The notes: generated by a model from the sequence alone, not told the origin. A stretch of DNA of 64,000 bases from Notamacropus eugenii (GCF_028372415.1 NC_092872.1:276895206-276959205); one strand, 5' to 3'; positions 33,740 through 44,690 are shown, counted from the stretch's first letter. Translations and numbers: made by a program.

Positions 33740-33930
33740 TTCATATCTAAAAGTAGAGTAGTTTTGTCCCTGGAGGCAATAAGTTCTCCTTCATTGCAGA
33801 TTTTCTAGCCAAAGCTAGATGACCATCTGTCGGGAGTGCTCTAGAGTCTAGAGGACTTCCTTTTCCAGGTACAGATTGGACCTGATGGCCAATGAGGTCC
33901 CTTTCCATTCAGAGACTCTGTAAACTGCTT
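33740..33930 (+). repeat. CR1/L3 LINE 3' terminus
   Basis: 'agctagatgaccatctgtcg', 'ttccttttccaggtacagat', 'tggacctgatggccaatgag' and 'gtccctttccattcagagac' are the CR1/L3 terminal block. Confidence 0.75.
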
Positions 33931-34098
33931 GTCCAAGAAGCTTGGGTCTACAAATAGAAGGGAAAAATACTAGATTTGCTGATTTGCAGGTTATTTTACT
34001 GTCCCCAAACCTTTCCAAACCTGAGAAGGGTAACCAATCAAAAGTTTGTAACTATCTACTCAGGAAAAAACCAAATGAATGAAGAATATCTATTGTTC

Positions 34099-34220
34099 CA
34101 GGGTTGGGGAACCTGCAGCCTCAAGGGCATGTGTAGCCCTCTAGGTCCTCAAATGCAGCCATTTGACTGTATCCAAACTTCACAGAACAAATTCCCTTAA
34201 TAAAAGGTTCTCTACCCCTG
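34099..34220. mobile_element. hAT-type MITE with 15-bp terminal inverted repeats
   Basis: The left end 'cagggttggggaacc' (34099-34113) pairs with the right end 'ggttctctacccctg' (34206-34220) at 12 of 15 positions. The CAGGG...CCCTG ends and the interior ('gtgtagccctctaggtcctc', 'ccaaacttcacagaacaaat') fit a hAT-Charlie-type non-autonomous element. No 8-bp target duplication was found, so the flanks are decayed or the ends are slightly trimmed. It encodes no transposase. Confidence 0.65.
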
Positions 34221-34272
34221 CAGCCTTTAGAAGGATGTGTAGTTGTACAGAATCCATGGAAGTCATCCTCCT

Positions 34273-34273
<1 letters not shown>

Positions 34274-34360
<87 letters not shown>

Positions 34361-34420
34361 GAGTGTGTGTATACATATTTGTATATACCTAAACACAAAT
34401 ATGTGTGTGTGTGTGTGTGT
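34274..34420. repeat. (CT)n(CA)n ... (GT)n microsatellite cluster
   Basis: CT (34274-34318, one TTT break) passes directly into CA (34319-34358), then 'gagtgtgtgtatacat', and a (GT)n at about 34403-34420. The CA and GT arms are inverted relative to one another. Confidence 0.95.
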
Positions 34421-34439
34421 CTGTATTTACATACACAAA

Positions 34440-35095
34440 TGAACAGCGAGTTAAGGCCAGAATTGAACTGAGGGAGAACTGACTAGATAGTGTTTAGTAA
34501 ATAAATAAGCCTCAACCAGTATTCTTTCCATTAATAATAATATAGTAGACTTAGCTTTTAGCTAAGATAGTATAACAAGAATAATTAACACAAAATATTT
34601 CCTCTAAAAGTCCTAAGTTTCACTTTCCCACAGATACATACCTTGACCATGGGAAGAGTGGAGTGAGCTCAAACTTAGACTATAATGATAGTGAGGTCTG
34701 TGTATAAGACACAGTTTGTCAAATAGTAACTCACCACTCTTGGTACTGTATGACCTGGAAACCCTTTTGTGAGTCAATAGCAGATTTTCTCATGTACTTG
34801 AAGGGAGTCGCATTCCTTGAAGCTGTTTCCTTCCTGGGGTGACCATCTCCACATATATTTATTCTTTGTGTGCCTTTTTTACTCCCAGATGGGTGCCCTG
34901 TCAATTACTAGATCCAATCTTTCTTATGACACAGTCAATGTGGAAATGGAGGGTGGGAGGAGAAAAGAGAAAAAATAACAATTTCTCCCCTTCTCTTCCA
35001 AGAACAATTGAGTATAAATGTCACTTTTTGCATGTTGAAACTTCATCATGTAGCTATATCAACTATAATTAATACAATTAATTGGACTGGGGGAT
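34440..35095. other. Unassigned AT-rich stretch
   Basis: No element or gene is recognised. Confidence 0.3.
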
Positions 35096-35099
35096 TTGG

Positions 35100-35225
35100 G
35101 AGCAGAACTCCCTTCCCTTATACAAAGAAAGAATCAGGAAGGAAAAGATGTTACAAAAGATGTTATCAAAGGAGATGGGTTGATCACATGGTAAGAATGA
35201 GGAATAACTGGTGGACAGTTCATTT
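35100..35225 (+). repeat. Possible RTE LINE ORF2 C-terminal fragment
   Basis: A plus-strand frame reads 'QRRWVDHMVRMRNNWWTVHL', which resembles the 'RRWAGHVARMxDNRWTxRV' segment near the C-terminus of RTE-type ORF2. No other RTE coding is adjacent. A SINE1-type element, whose tail is RTE-like, follows immediately at 35228. Confidence 0.5.
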
Positions 35226-35227
35226 GG

Positions 35228-35480
35228 TCAGCTGGGACAGGGAGATAGTGCCATACTGCCTATAGTACTGGGCATGGAGTCAGGAAACCTCATCTTCGTG
35301 AATTCAAATCTGACCTCACACCTTTACTAGCTGTGTGACCCTGGGAAAGTCACTTAACCCTGCTTGCTTCAGTTTCTTCATTTGTAAAATGAACTGGAGA
35401 AGGAAATGGCAAACCACCAAGAAAATCCCAAACGATGCCACAAAGAGTCAAACAGGACTGAAAAATAATTGAACAACATC
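35228..35480 (+). repeat. SINE1-type CORE-SINE
   Basis: 'actgggcatggagtcaggaa', 'ctagctgtgtgaccctggga', 'cagtttcttcatttgtaaaa', 'ggagaaggaaatggcaaacc', 'gccacaaagagtcaaacagg' and 'attgaacaacatc' are in order. A short internal deletion removes 'ctccagtatctttg'. Confidence 0.9.
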
Positions 35481-35481
35481 A

Positions 35482-37070
35482 CTTTTTCTATCAAGAGAAA
35501 TCAAAGAATCCTGCTTTCCTCCCCACCCTCCCCCCACTTCACCATGATTATTTTATGGGAAGACAGAGACAGAGACACTACGAGGGCAGGCACGGAAAGA
35601 TGATAATATACCTCATTGGAAGGAATGAGCATATTGAATATATTTTACATCCACTGGAATGTTTATCTTAACCTCCATTTTTAATTAGAAAATGGCCATC
35701 TTAAGGAGCTATTAGCCAGGATCATATAACAAGACACAATGTTTTCCTTTAAAAATATTTAAGTGTGTGTGTGGAGTTAGGAAACTGTTATACATTAATG
35801 ATTTAATAAAATAATTCTAAAGGAAAAAATGACCATCCATGTAACTTCACCTATTTGACAGGGCTGATTGGATAATGTTAGCTCAAATATGTGTGTAACA
35901 TAAAAAGCAGACGTCTAAGAAATTTAAGGTTATTATGCTTGCCCATGCTGGGATAAAAATACTAACCTTACAGACAAGCTAATAATTTTTGTAAAACAAA
36001 GGGCTGCTTCTTGTCAAAGCCCAGGGTCCTGCTCCACAGAGGGTGGATGATGACTCCATGAGGGCATGATGAAAATAATAAGAAAAGAAAGGAATGCCAA
36101 TTAACAGGGGACCAAAGGTCCCAGAAAGTCAGAAATATATGTAGTGCCATCTAATTTCAGATCTACAAGCAGAACTAATCTGGTTGTAAAAGGTTATCTA
36201 TCAGGGGTGTTAGTGAAGAAGGAAAACAGTGACTTTACTGTAGGAACAGTGATAGGAGAACATTAGCAGGCAAACTGGGCAGAGGAGGTCGGAACCCAGT
36301 TAACACACTTAAGATGCTAAAACCTGTCTTGGTCTTTTAGCAGCATTTATTCCTTTTTTTCTTTTTCTATTTTAATCAAATTGTCTCTCTTCTCTTTATC
36401 ATCCCCTTTTCTTGAATGAAATCTTTGCCCTTTTCTCTTTTATAGTGGAGCTGTAGTCAGGCTCCAGTGACTCCTAGGAGCGCCGGTCTCTCATGCCCTG
36501 AGGGAAATTCTTTCCCTATTTCATGTGTGGGTGGCTGGGGATGAGGGAGCAAAGAGTGTGACTCATGGACAAGTGTGGACGCCAGACTATCCAGACAGGC
36601 CGATGAAAGATCGATTCATCTCCCTGGCCTAGTGAAAGTGTGAGGGGAAATCCTGGGGAAGTTTCTGACCTCTGTGAAGAGGATCTCTGTGGGAAATGAC
36701 CCACACCTTCTTTATCTTACTCATCTTCTCATTTTAGAATAGCTTTCCCTTCTCTCTTCAGTTTTCTCATGATTCTAGAACAGTGGAATTTCACGGGTTA
36801 AGACTTTCTGGGGAGTTGTGATATCTTATACAGTTCATTGTGACCAAGAAAGAAACATGGATGCAATAAGCCCCTGAGAAGGAGGGTTAATCAGAAAACC
36901 TCCTTCCCTTTTGCCAGTGATGGGCATTCTTCCATGGGACCCTTGAATCCACATTGATCTCTAGGCACTCTAGATAATCCTGGGTTTCTGACAACGCGCT
37001 CCGAAAAGTACTATCTCTGGGTTGATAAGGTTTTCAGATTATTGAATACTCTCACTGTAAGTAGAAATAA
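35482..37070. other. Unassigned, mostly unique stretch
   Basis: About 1.6 kb without a recognisable repeat or gene. An inverted repeat CCATTTT...AAAATGG at 35675-35695 encloses a TAATTA core. The 36350-36450 part is T-rich. Confidence 0.35.
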
Positions 37071-37145
37071 TGCTAATTCAATTCAACCAGCATGTATTAA
37101 GCACCTACTACATGCAAAACACAGCATTAAATGTTGTTGAGATAA
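37070..37145 (+). repeat. L2-type fragment
   Basis: 'attcaattcaaccagcatgt' and 'attaagcacctactacatgc' match the conserved L2 block. Confidence 0.7.
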
Positions 37146-37149
37146 TATG

Positions 37150-37510
37150 GCATTTATATCAGAGGATAACTTTAGGGTTGGAAGAGACCTTTTGTTGTTC
37201 AGTTGTTTTTCAGTCATGTTCAGCTCTTTGCCTTCCCATTTAGGGTTTTTTTGGCAGAGATACTGGAGTGGTTTGTCATTTCCTTCTCAGGTCATTTTCC
37301 AGATGAGGAAATTGAGGCAAATAGGGTAAAGTGACTTGCCTAGGATCTGAGGTCAGATTTGAACTCAGAACTTCCTGACTCCAGACCCATTGTTCTATCC
37401 CCTGTGCCATCTAACTGACATTAGAAGTCATCATTTCCAACCTCCTTACTTTATAGATGAGGAAACTAAGGCCTATATAGGTTCCAAGGACCACACTGCA
37501 AAGAAGGATC
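37150..37510 (-). repeat. MIR-type SINE split by a SINE1-type insertion
   Basis: The antisense MIR starts at about 37160 ('actttagggttggaagagac'), is interrupted at 37188, and resumes at about 37423 with 'ttagaagtcatcatttccaa', 'tatagatgaggaaactaagg'. The two halves join as in an uninterrupted MIR. Confidence 0.8.
37188..37423 (-). repeat. SINE1-type CORE-SINE nested in MIR
   Basis: The RTE-like end is at the left ('gttgttcagttgtttttcag'), followed by 'gatactggagtggtttgtca', 'agtgacttgcctaggatctg' and 'tgtgccatctaactgac' at the right. Confidence 0.9.
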
Positions 37511-37630
37511 TGAGTCATGGATGGGTATGCAGCTTCTCTTAGTCCTATCAGGGCCTCTTTCTATAACTTTTTAAATAAGTTCTAAATAATTATATGATCA
37601 TCCAGATTTTTGTGGACATATAGACAGGGG

Positions 37631-37837
37631 TATGCTGGAGTCAGTTCCAATTAGCTTGTTAAATTTTCGGGTTGAGAATGTACACCTCAAGAATCAGTTG
37701 CAACAAATTATAACTTAATTTATTTTGTTTATTGCCTAGCCATAAGAGAAGTATTAGTAAAGCAGATTGAACTAAAACATGTACACATATTTTTTCACCC
37801 CAGAAGAACCTGGTTGTTAAACATTTACCACCACACT
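37631..37837. repeat. Unclassified interspersed repeat, copy A
   Basis: The ends match copy B near 50.2 kb: 'tatgctggagtca' at 37631-37643, and 28 nt at 37810-37837 ('ctggttgttaaacattta' then 'ccaccacact') that differ from copy B at one position. The inner part is only weakly alike. The outermost TGCTGG occurs in opposite orientation at the two ends, so a small DNA transposon is possible. Confidence 0.5.
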
Positions 37838-37934
37838 CCTGTATAGTTCTATAAAAATTGTGTGAGTTCAGCAGAAGAGGATTCAGGGAATGATGTCATA
37901 TCCAGGCTGGAGGCCTAGTGACCATAAATAAAAA

Positions 37935-38345
37935 AATAATTATAACTGCCATTTTTGTTTTTTCTTCTTTAATATTTTGTCTCTTCCTAATTACATGTAA
38001 AATAATTTTTGACAATTTAAAAAAAGTTTTGAGTTGCAAATTTCATGCCTTCCCTTGCTCCCTTCCTTCCTCACTCCCTGACTTGGTAAGCAATTTGATA
38101 TAGGTTATACATGGGCAATCATGTGAAATGTTTCCATATCAGTCATCTTGTGCAAGCAGATGTGAACAAAAGAGAATTTTAGAAAGAAAGAGGAAAAATA
38201 GCATGCTTCAATCTCTATTCAGACAACCTCAGTTCTTTCTCTGGAGACAGATGGCATTTTCACCATAATTGGCATTTATAAAGCACTTTTAGGTGCGCAG
38301 GATCCTCTTATCTCATTTGAGTCCCACAACACCCTTGTATATAAG
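37935..38345 (-). repeat. THER1/MIR-type SINE split by an L1 3' end
   Basis: The left piece is 'aataattataactgccattt' and the right piece is 'attggcatttataaagcact', 'atctcatttgagtcccacaa'. They are separated by the L1 insert at 37955-38264. Confidence 0.7.
37955..38264 (-). mobile_element. L1 3'-end insertion with 13-bp TSD
   Basis: This antisense L1 3' UTR resembles 13531-13846. It contains 'gcaatttgatataggttata', 'gaaatgtttccatatcagtc' and 'agttctttctctggagacag'. It is flanked by 'ataactgccattt' (37942-37954) and 'ataattggcattt' (38265-38277), 11 of 13 identical. Confidence 0.85.
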
Positions 38346-38501
38346 ACAACAAAACATTGATTAGAATGATTTGAAAGGACAAACTTGGGAGTACTATCCT
38401 CCTGGATATTCCTGAATATCCTCCTATATATCAGGACATGCTTTCCCCTTGTTTTCCTTCTGTCCTTCTGATTACTCCTTCTTGGTCTCTGTTCTTGCAT
38501 C

Positions 38502-38572
38502 TTCATTCATTCATTCAACTCATTCATTCATTCATTCATTCATTCATTCATTCATTCATTCATTCCTGTGTC
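38502..38572. repeat. (ATTC)n microsatellite
   Basis: About 16 ATTC units with one AACTC interruption. Confidence 0.95.
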
Positions 38573-38639
38573 TCTCTAACTGTGGCTGTCACCAAGATTT
38601 TCACATAGGCCTTCTTCTCTTTTCTTTCTATATCATCTC

Positions 38640-39310
38640 CTTCTATATCATCTAATTCCATGACCTTGTCAGCTCCCACTGCTAAGAAGATGAATCTTAG
38701 ATCAATATATCCAGCTCTCCTCTCTCTCCTGTATTCCAGTCTTGTATTCCCAAGTGACTTTTAGACATTTTGAGTTGGATGTCCCATTAGTCATCTCAGC
38801 ATATTATCTTTCCCCTCTTCTCAGCTTCCCTGTAACTGTTGAGGGCACCACAATCCCCTCAGTCACCCAATATTGGAACCTCAACATCCTTGACTTCTCA
38901 TTGTTACTAACCCACCATATCCCTTATGTTGCAAGATCTTGTCATTTCTTCCCTCTTAATATTTCTGGTTTAGATTCTCTTCTCTCCACTTACTCTTTCA
39001 TAACCTTAATTGGGGGCTTCATCACCTGATTTTGCGATAACCTTGTAATTGGTCTTCTGACTCATGTCTCTCTCCATTCTGTACCATCCCTTTGCTCAGT
39101 TGTCAAAGTGATTTTCTTAAAGCACAGGTCTGCCTGTGTCATCCTTCTACCCAATAAATAAGTTCCAGTGACTCTATATTACCTCCAACATCAAGTATAA
39201 AGTCCTATGCTTGGAAGTTGAAGCTCTTGCCCTCTTCCTACATTTCTACTCTTCTTAAACTTTACTCCCTTCCATTCACTCTGTGATCTAGCTACACTGA
39301 CCTACTTGAA
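38640..39310 (+). repeat. L2 LINE 3' region
   Basis: 'gggcaccacaatcccctcag', 'tcacccaatattggaacctc', 'taaccttgtaattggtcttc', 'ttcttaaagcacaggtctgc', 'gactctatattacctccaac' and 'cactctgtgatctagctaca' follow the L2 order. It is collinear with the longer copy at 43225-44195. Confidence 0.75.
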
Positions 39311-39319
39311 ATTCCTTGT

Positions 39320-39705
39320 TAAGGATACGCCATCTGCCAACTCCACCTTTTGCACTGGCTGCCCCTGCCTGGCAGGATCTCCTTCCTCACCTCTACCTGA
39401 GTTTCTTTCTCTGATCCTGTGGTCCTAAGGACGTTAGGCTCCACTGGAGTGTATTTTTCTCTCCATTGATAAGGAACAGAACTCCTACAAGATTCAGTAA
39501 GTGTTTTCCAATTGTTGCTATGATAAAAATCACTTAGTGGACACCTTTCTTTTGTTGAATCTCTACAAACCACACAAACTAGTCTTTCTTTAATTATCAG
39601 ATGTATAGTTCATCCTGGTTGGAATGGAAGTCTCACTGAGAGCCACTGTCCTACCATGATGAGTCATTTGAGAACTTTGGTGGAGGATCCACTGAGACAG
39701 CAGTA
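39320..39705. other. Unassigned stretch, L2-like at its left edge
   Basis: 'ccttttgcactggctgcccc' near 39345 continues the L2. The rest is not recognised. Confidence 0.35.
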
Positions 39706-39709
39706 GGAC

Positions 39710-40005
39710 AGGAAGAAGAGAGCACTGGAATCAGTCAGGAAGACTTAGAGTTCCTCTTCTGCCTCAGATACAGTCTGACTCTGCTCTAGATTCCTCAATC
39801 TTCTCATCTATAAAATGTGAATAAAAACAGTAGGTACCTTACAAGGTTATGAGGATCAAATGAATCAGTTGCTCAGTCAAAAAGCCTTTGTGAAGCACTT
39901 GTGAGAGACAGAGTGCTGAGCTCTGGGCACATAATTGCAAAAAGTGAAACAGTCCCTGTCTTCCAAAAACTTACATTATCTTTGGAGGAGACAACTATAC
40001 AATGA
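39710..40005 (+). repeat. MIR-type SINE followed by an L2-type fragment
   Basis: MIR at 39710-39870: 'ttcctcaatcttctcatcta', 'taggtaccttacaaggttat'. L2 at 39875-40005: 'gtgctgagctctgggcacat', 'aacagtccctgtcttccaaa'. Confidence 0.7.
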
Positions 40006-40369
40006 TGATCTATGTATTTACACAAACACACATACAAACAGATTTACATCTCTGGGGTGAGGGCTTACTGAAACCTTTTCAGGGCTGCTCATCCACCTTT
40101 GACATCCACTGGATTCACCCAACTCTCTCTCTTGTGGCTCCAAGAAACTGTAGCATGCACAGTGGCCACACCCTGGTAAACTGTCTTGGCAGAGTGGTAA
40201 AACCAGGCTGAAGGTAACCAAAATGTCTCAAACCCTTATTGGTGAATTAGAGGGCTGTGTGCCCCAAGTATGTGAAGACTTCCCCTGGTGGAATGGATGG
40301 AGAACAATTTGTTTCAATAGCCATGAAGGGGGATGAAGCAGGTACTATGGAGAGCTGAGAGCTTAGTCA

Positions 40370-40570
40370 GACAACAAAGATACCAAGGTATTCCACTGCA
40401 TCCAGGGCCAATGCCAGGTATCCACACTTTGTCCTGCCCCTGAACTTTGATGAATCTGCAAGAAAGATTGAGGCTAATGAGTTTGTTCAACTTTGCCTCA
40501 TTTAAATCCAATTCACATGAGTCATGATTTCAGCCTATGATATCACTGTTCCTCTTAAAAAACAAATGAC
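40370..40570 (+). repeat. LINE 3'-end-type interspersed repeat
   Basis: 'attccactgcatccagggcc', 'atgatatcactgttcctctt' and 'acaaatgacaaacaac' match the blocks at 14955-15170 and the LINE tail at 20-150 (antisense). Confidence 0.6.
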
Positions 40571-40604
40571 AAACAACGATAAATAGACACACACATTAGG
40601 GATT

Positions 40605-40825
40605 AGATTATATGATTTCATTGGCATTCCCAGATGAAGACTTTCTCTACCAATGCAGCCAGCACTTTTTCTATAACTTGTTATCCTAAAGGGTTGCCTA
40701 GATCCTTGGTGAGGGTGGAGTGTTAAGTGATTTGATAAAAGTCACTAAGTGCATACACATCAAGGTAGGACTCGGGTCTTCCTTGGCTTCAAAGTGGACT
40801 TTTTATCTAGTATGCCAAATGCTTC
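40605..40825 (+). repeat. CORE-SINE ('gatttcattgg' family)
   Basis: 'tatatgatttcattggcatt', 'ctctaccaatgcagccagca', 'cctaaagggttgcctagatc' and 'tcgggtcttccttggcttca' fit the family at 8285 and 9970. Confidence 0.75.
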
Positions 40826-40847
40826 AGACATACACACACACTATTTC

Positions 40848-41010
40848 ATAAGATGTTGAGTTGGAAGATATCTCAGAAGAGGAGTATCTCAGTCATTCCC
40901 CTTCTCATTTAACAGATGAGGAAAGAGACAGGGCAGAGCCACTCTACAGAAAGTCCAGTGACTTGTTCAAATTCACACCTGTATTAAGTATCAGAGCCTG
41001 TATGAACCAG
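40848..41010 (-). repeat. MIR-type SINE
   Basis: 'gatgttgagttggaagatat', 'atttaacagatgaggaaaga' and 'gtgacttgttcaaattcaca' are MIR landmarks in reverse. Confidence 0.75.
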
Positions 41011-41014
41011 TCTC

Positions 41015-41605
41015 AAGGACCACCTGTTTGATTGTAGTGGGGATTTTTTTGGTGGAGAAGGAGAAGGATTGAGAAACTAGCAGAAAAAATTGGACTATTT
41101 ACTAGATGATAAGCAAAGGTTTTGTAATTCTGTGAAATTGTAGCCTGGTAATCAAATTGCCTGGGGCAAGCTTCTAAGCATTATCTCTACCCTAGATTGG
41201 TTGCTTTCTCCCCACAGAAGTGAGAGGGTGGTGAAGGGAGGTCACCAGAACTGTTATCCCAAGGATTGGGATAAGCAAATCAATTCTCTGGGGGAAAAGG
41301 AACAAAAAGAGAAATGAAAGTCTGGGAGCATCACTTATGCAATGGAAAAAGAGCTAAATTTGGCTTTAAGGAAGCTGAATTCAAATAAAAGGCCGGTCTT
41401 GACACTCCCCCCTTATCTATGATTTGTCCAAGTCTCTTTGGGCACCAGGACCTTGTTCATACAAAAAGTGGTTTAGCCTAGCAGCCTCCAAAGGCTTCAC
41501 ACAGGTCAATTGACATATTCTGTGGGTTGATTCTCAACTTCTCTTGACCCAATTCCTTTTATCATTCAAAAGTTCCCTTCTTCCAAAAACAATTCCTAAA
41601 TCCCT
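41015..41605. other. Mostly unassigned, one probable MIR fragment
   Basis: The 41330-41470 part ('gctgaattcaaataaaaggc', 'atgatttgtccaagtctctt') is probably sense MIR. The rest is not recognised. Confidence 0.4.
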
Positions 41606-41609
41606 GTTT

Positions 41610-41745
41610 TGAAAGGAAACTTGGAATGGTGGAGAGAGGGAAGACTTTGGTTCAAATCCCGCCTGAGACATATTCTGATTCTGTGATCCTGAGTCGGTCA
41701 CGACACCTCTCTGTGTCCTGGGCTGCTAAGAGTATAAATTGTAGA
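41610..41745 (+). repeat. MIR-type SINE
   Basis: 'gactttggttcaaatcccgc', 'ctgattctgtgatcctgagt' and 'cacctctctgtgtcctgggc' are MIR landmarks in order. Confidence 0.7.
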
Positions 41746-41989
41746 ACAGTTGCTGATAAGCATTGGTAGGGAAGTTTCCTTATCCAGGAGCTCCCTACAC
41801 AGATGAAATACCAGGCCAGAAAGTCCCTTTTCTGCTCTATCTCATACTAAAGAATTTTTTTTTTCTGTATTGGTGGTTTGTATCATTAAAACTTATTAAT
41901 GACTCCCCTCAAGAGCTTTCATTGGTTATATCTACCGGTATTTGCCATATTAGAAATTATATCTTAGTATTAGTATGAAATAGTTTTGA

Positions 41990-42060
41990 TATTGAGGAGC
42001 CCTTAAAGGGGTCCCAGGAACTTCCAGGGCTCCTTGGGCCACACTTTGCAAACCACTGCT
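41990..42060. repeat. hAT (MER5-like) terminal fragment
   Basis: 'aaggggtcccaggaacttcc' and the terminal 'ccacactttgcaaaccactg' resemble the MER5-type end 'ccacactttgagaaccactg'. Only one end is evident. Confidence 0.5.
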
Positions 42061-42159
42061 AGAATATGACGTTAGTAGCTCTTATCAAAGTTCGATTGCT
42101 TTTGTGTCCTTGGCATCCTGAGCCTTTCTAACTTGAGTTCACATATTCATACATCAGGT

Positions 42160-42420
42160 CTCGGAGATCAGCTCATTTCAACAGTTAAGTGTCTACTATG
42201 TGCCAGGCACAGTACCAAGTTTTGGGGATGCAATGAAAGGCAAAAAAAAGTCTCTGCCCATGAGAAATGCACAGTCTAAAGGGGGTGCAACAAGCACATA
42301 ACTATGTATAGAGAAGATGTAGACAGGGAAGCATGAGATAATTCATAGGGAAGGCATGGGCTTTATAGGGGAAAGTGGAAAAGATCTTTTGTAGCAGAGG
42401 GGATTTCAGGTGAGGTGTAA
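42160..42420 (+). repeat. L2-type LINE fragment
   Basis: 'gtgtctactatgtgccaggc', 'agtaccaagttttggggatg', 'ctgcccatgagaaatgcaca' and 'catgagataattcataggga' follow the L2 size-abundance block and its downstream. Confidence 0.75.
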
Positions 42421-42424
42421 GTGA

Positions 42425-43220
42425 CTGGTCCATACAGAACCTAAGTATTACAGGCAAAGTCTGAAACTAAGTCTTACTGATTGAGAACAGCTATCTACAT
42501 TCATAAACTTATACAGATAACATCCACACTTCCTAGTGAGTGTTGGTTAAAGGGATGTTCTCTCACCTTTTCCTCTAAACTTTCCTTGGTTTTCCCACCT
42601 TTTCCATCCTCCACCTTCCACATCATTGTTTCTATGGTTCTGTTGGTAAAGAATAGACTCCTTTCCCCACTTGATGAGCTTTACTGTTCAAACTTTAAAG
42701 TCTAGCTTCAGTGTTACCTTCTCTATGAATGAGAAGCACTGAAGTCGGTACACAAAGGGGATCTCAGCAGCCTGCATATGAAAGGAACCCTCGTGCACTT
42801 ACCTGACAAGAGATCCTCCAGTCTCTGGCTCCAAGTAGGCAGCCCTTGCTGATCCTGACCCCAGTAAAGATCTTTCACCCTTCCTTGGACTCAGGTGGCA
42901 CTTTGATTTGTAGATTAATAATATTTGTATTCTGCCTTCCGGGGGCTTTCTTCCAGTTATGGCATCAATGTGAATGAATATGATTTGATGAAAAGGTTTT
43001 GAGAACAGTCTCAGCAAAGGGCTAACTGGGTTCTCCAAGGGCTGGTTGAGTGAAGTCTGGGCACTCACCAACAGTAAGATGGCAACCTGAAGAGGTCTTC
43101 TTTGATTGTGGAAGCCAATAGAGTTAAAAACACCAAATGATTTTTGGTTGCCTGTGAATGTCTTTCACTTTGGCAGTGGGTAGGAGGGGGAAAAGGAAGC
43201 AGAAGCTGTTAAGAATCAGT
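42425..43220. other. Unassigned stretch
   Basis: The 42540-42720 part is C/T-rich and may be L2-related. No gene, exon or RNA is recognised. Confidence 0.3.
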
Positions 43221-43224
43221 TTTC

Positions 43225-44195
43225 CATATCTTCAACTCCCTTTACAGATATCTCAAATTGGATATCCAGAACTTTCCCCCTAAACCCTCCCCATCTCTTA
43301 CCTTCCCTTTTACTGTAGAGGGCAACACAATCCTCCTAGTCTCTCAGGCTCACAAGCTAGGAGTAATTCTGGACTTCTCATGATCTCTCCCCCCTTTCCT
43401 TGCCCTATATCCAATATAGTGCTAAGGTCTGTTGATATTACCTTTGCAATATTTCTCAAAATCCATATCCCTTGCACCTTCTCTTATCTAAAAATTTCAT
43501 CTTCCTAGTACAGACATTTATCATATCATGTCTGGACTATTGCAATAGCCTGCTGATGGGTCTGTCTGCTTTGTCTCTTCCCACTCCAACCTATTTTCCA
43601 TTCAACTACTAAAGTGATCTTTCCAAAAGCACAGTTCTGACAATGTCACCCCCCTACTCAATAACCCCATCCCCCCTGCCCCCAACTCCCTATCACTTCC
43701 AGGAGCAAATACAAAACACTGTGTTTAACATTCAAAGCCCTTCATAACTTAGCCTCTCCTACCTTTCCAGTTTTCTTACACCTTACTCACAACATGAACT
43801 ATTAGATCCAGTGACACTGGCCTCCTGGCTGTTCCACAAACAAGACACTCCATCTTTTGGCATTTTCTCTGGCTGTCTCCCATGTCTGGAATGCTTTTCT
43901 TCTTCTGCTCTACCTCCTTGGCTTCCTTTAAGTCCTAACTAGAATCTCTACTCTTACTAAGCCTTCCTAGAGCCCTATTAATTCTAGTGCCTTCCTCCCA
44001 TTAATTATTTCCTGGTTATCCCGTATTTTCCCTTGCTTTGTATATATTTTTTGGTGCGGTGTCTCCTCAATTAGACTGTAAGCTCCTTGAGGGCAGAAGG
44101 TATTTTTTGCCTCTTTTGATATCTCCAACAATTAGCACACTGCCTGGCACATAGTAGGTGCTTAATGAATATTGACTGATTGATTGATGGAGCTT
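43225..44195 (+). repeat. L2 LINE, long 3' region
   Basis: About 970 bp is collinear with the L2 3' end: 'gtctggactattgcaatagc', 'ctaaagtgatctttccaaaa', 'gcacagttctgacaatgtca', 'tccaggagcaaatacaaaac', 'cattcaaagcccttcataac', 'gtctggaatgcttttcttct', 'ctgtaagctccttgagggca', 'cctggcacatagtaggtgct' and 'taatgaatattgactgattg'. It is the best-preserved L2 in the window. Confidence 0.9.
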
Positions 44196-44429
44196 TTAGG
44201 CCATACCTGAATCTTCATTTAACCTCTGATTCTCTATTTGTAATATCCTTTTCCAAAATATCCTTTCCTGTAGGAAGGAAGAGTCCTACTGGGCCGAAAG
44301 GTTCAGATAAACCATCCCAAGGGAAGGCAGTTGTTTGAATGGAATACCCCTATGGTTGAGATCACAAATTCATCCAAACATCCCTGTAATGAACTTACCA
44401 GTTAATGTTGTGAATTACAGTTATCTGCA

Positions 44430-44690
44430 TTGGTATATTATAATAGATACCATTTATACGGTGCTAATTATGTGCCAGCTCTTTTATAATTATTCTCTCT
44501 CTTGGTCCTCATAACAATTCCAAGTGCTATTATTATTCCCATTTTCTGGAGAAGGAAATTGAGGCAAACAGGGGTTAAGTCACGTGCCCAGGGTTAAACA
44601 GCTAGTAAGTGTCTGAGGTCAGATTTGAACTCAGGTTTTCCTGACTCTAGGTGCATAGCTCTAATCACTACACAAGCTAGCTTCCCCTGT
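44430..44690 (-). repeat. THER1/MIR-type SINE, near complete
   Basis: 'ctattattattcccattttc', 'gaaggaaattgaggcaaaca', 'gtgcccagggttaaacagct', 'agtaagtgtctgaggtcaga' and 'tttgaactcaggttttcctg' are in reverse order. Confidence 0.9.

Noticed and set aside
34121..34471. Frames rich in Ser/Leu, Thr/His and Cys/Val
   Set aside because: Translation of the (CT)n(CA)n(GT)n cluster.
35008..35265. 85-codon plus-strand frame as a gene
   Set aside because: It combines unique DNA, an RTE-like remnant and the start of a SINE. There is no consistent coding signal.
38449..38655. FIHSFIHSF repeat peptide
   Set aside because: (ATTC)n microsatellite, not a repetitive protein.
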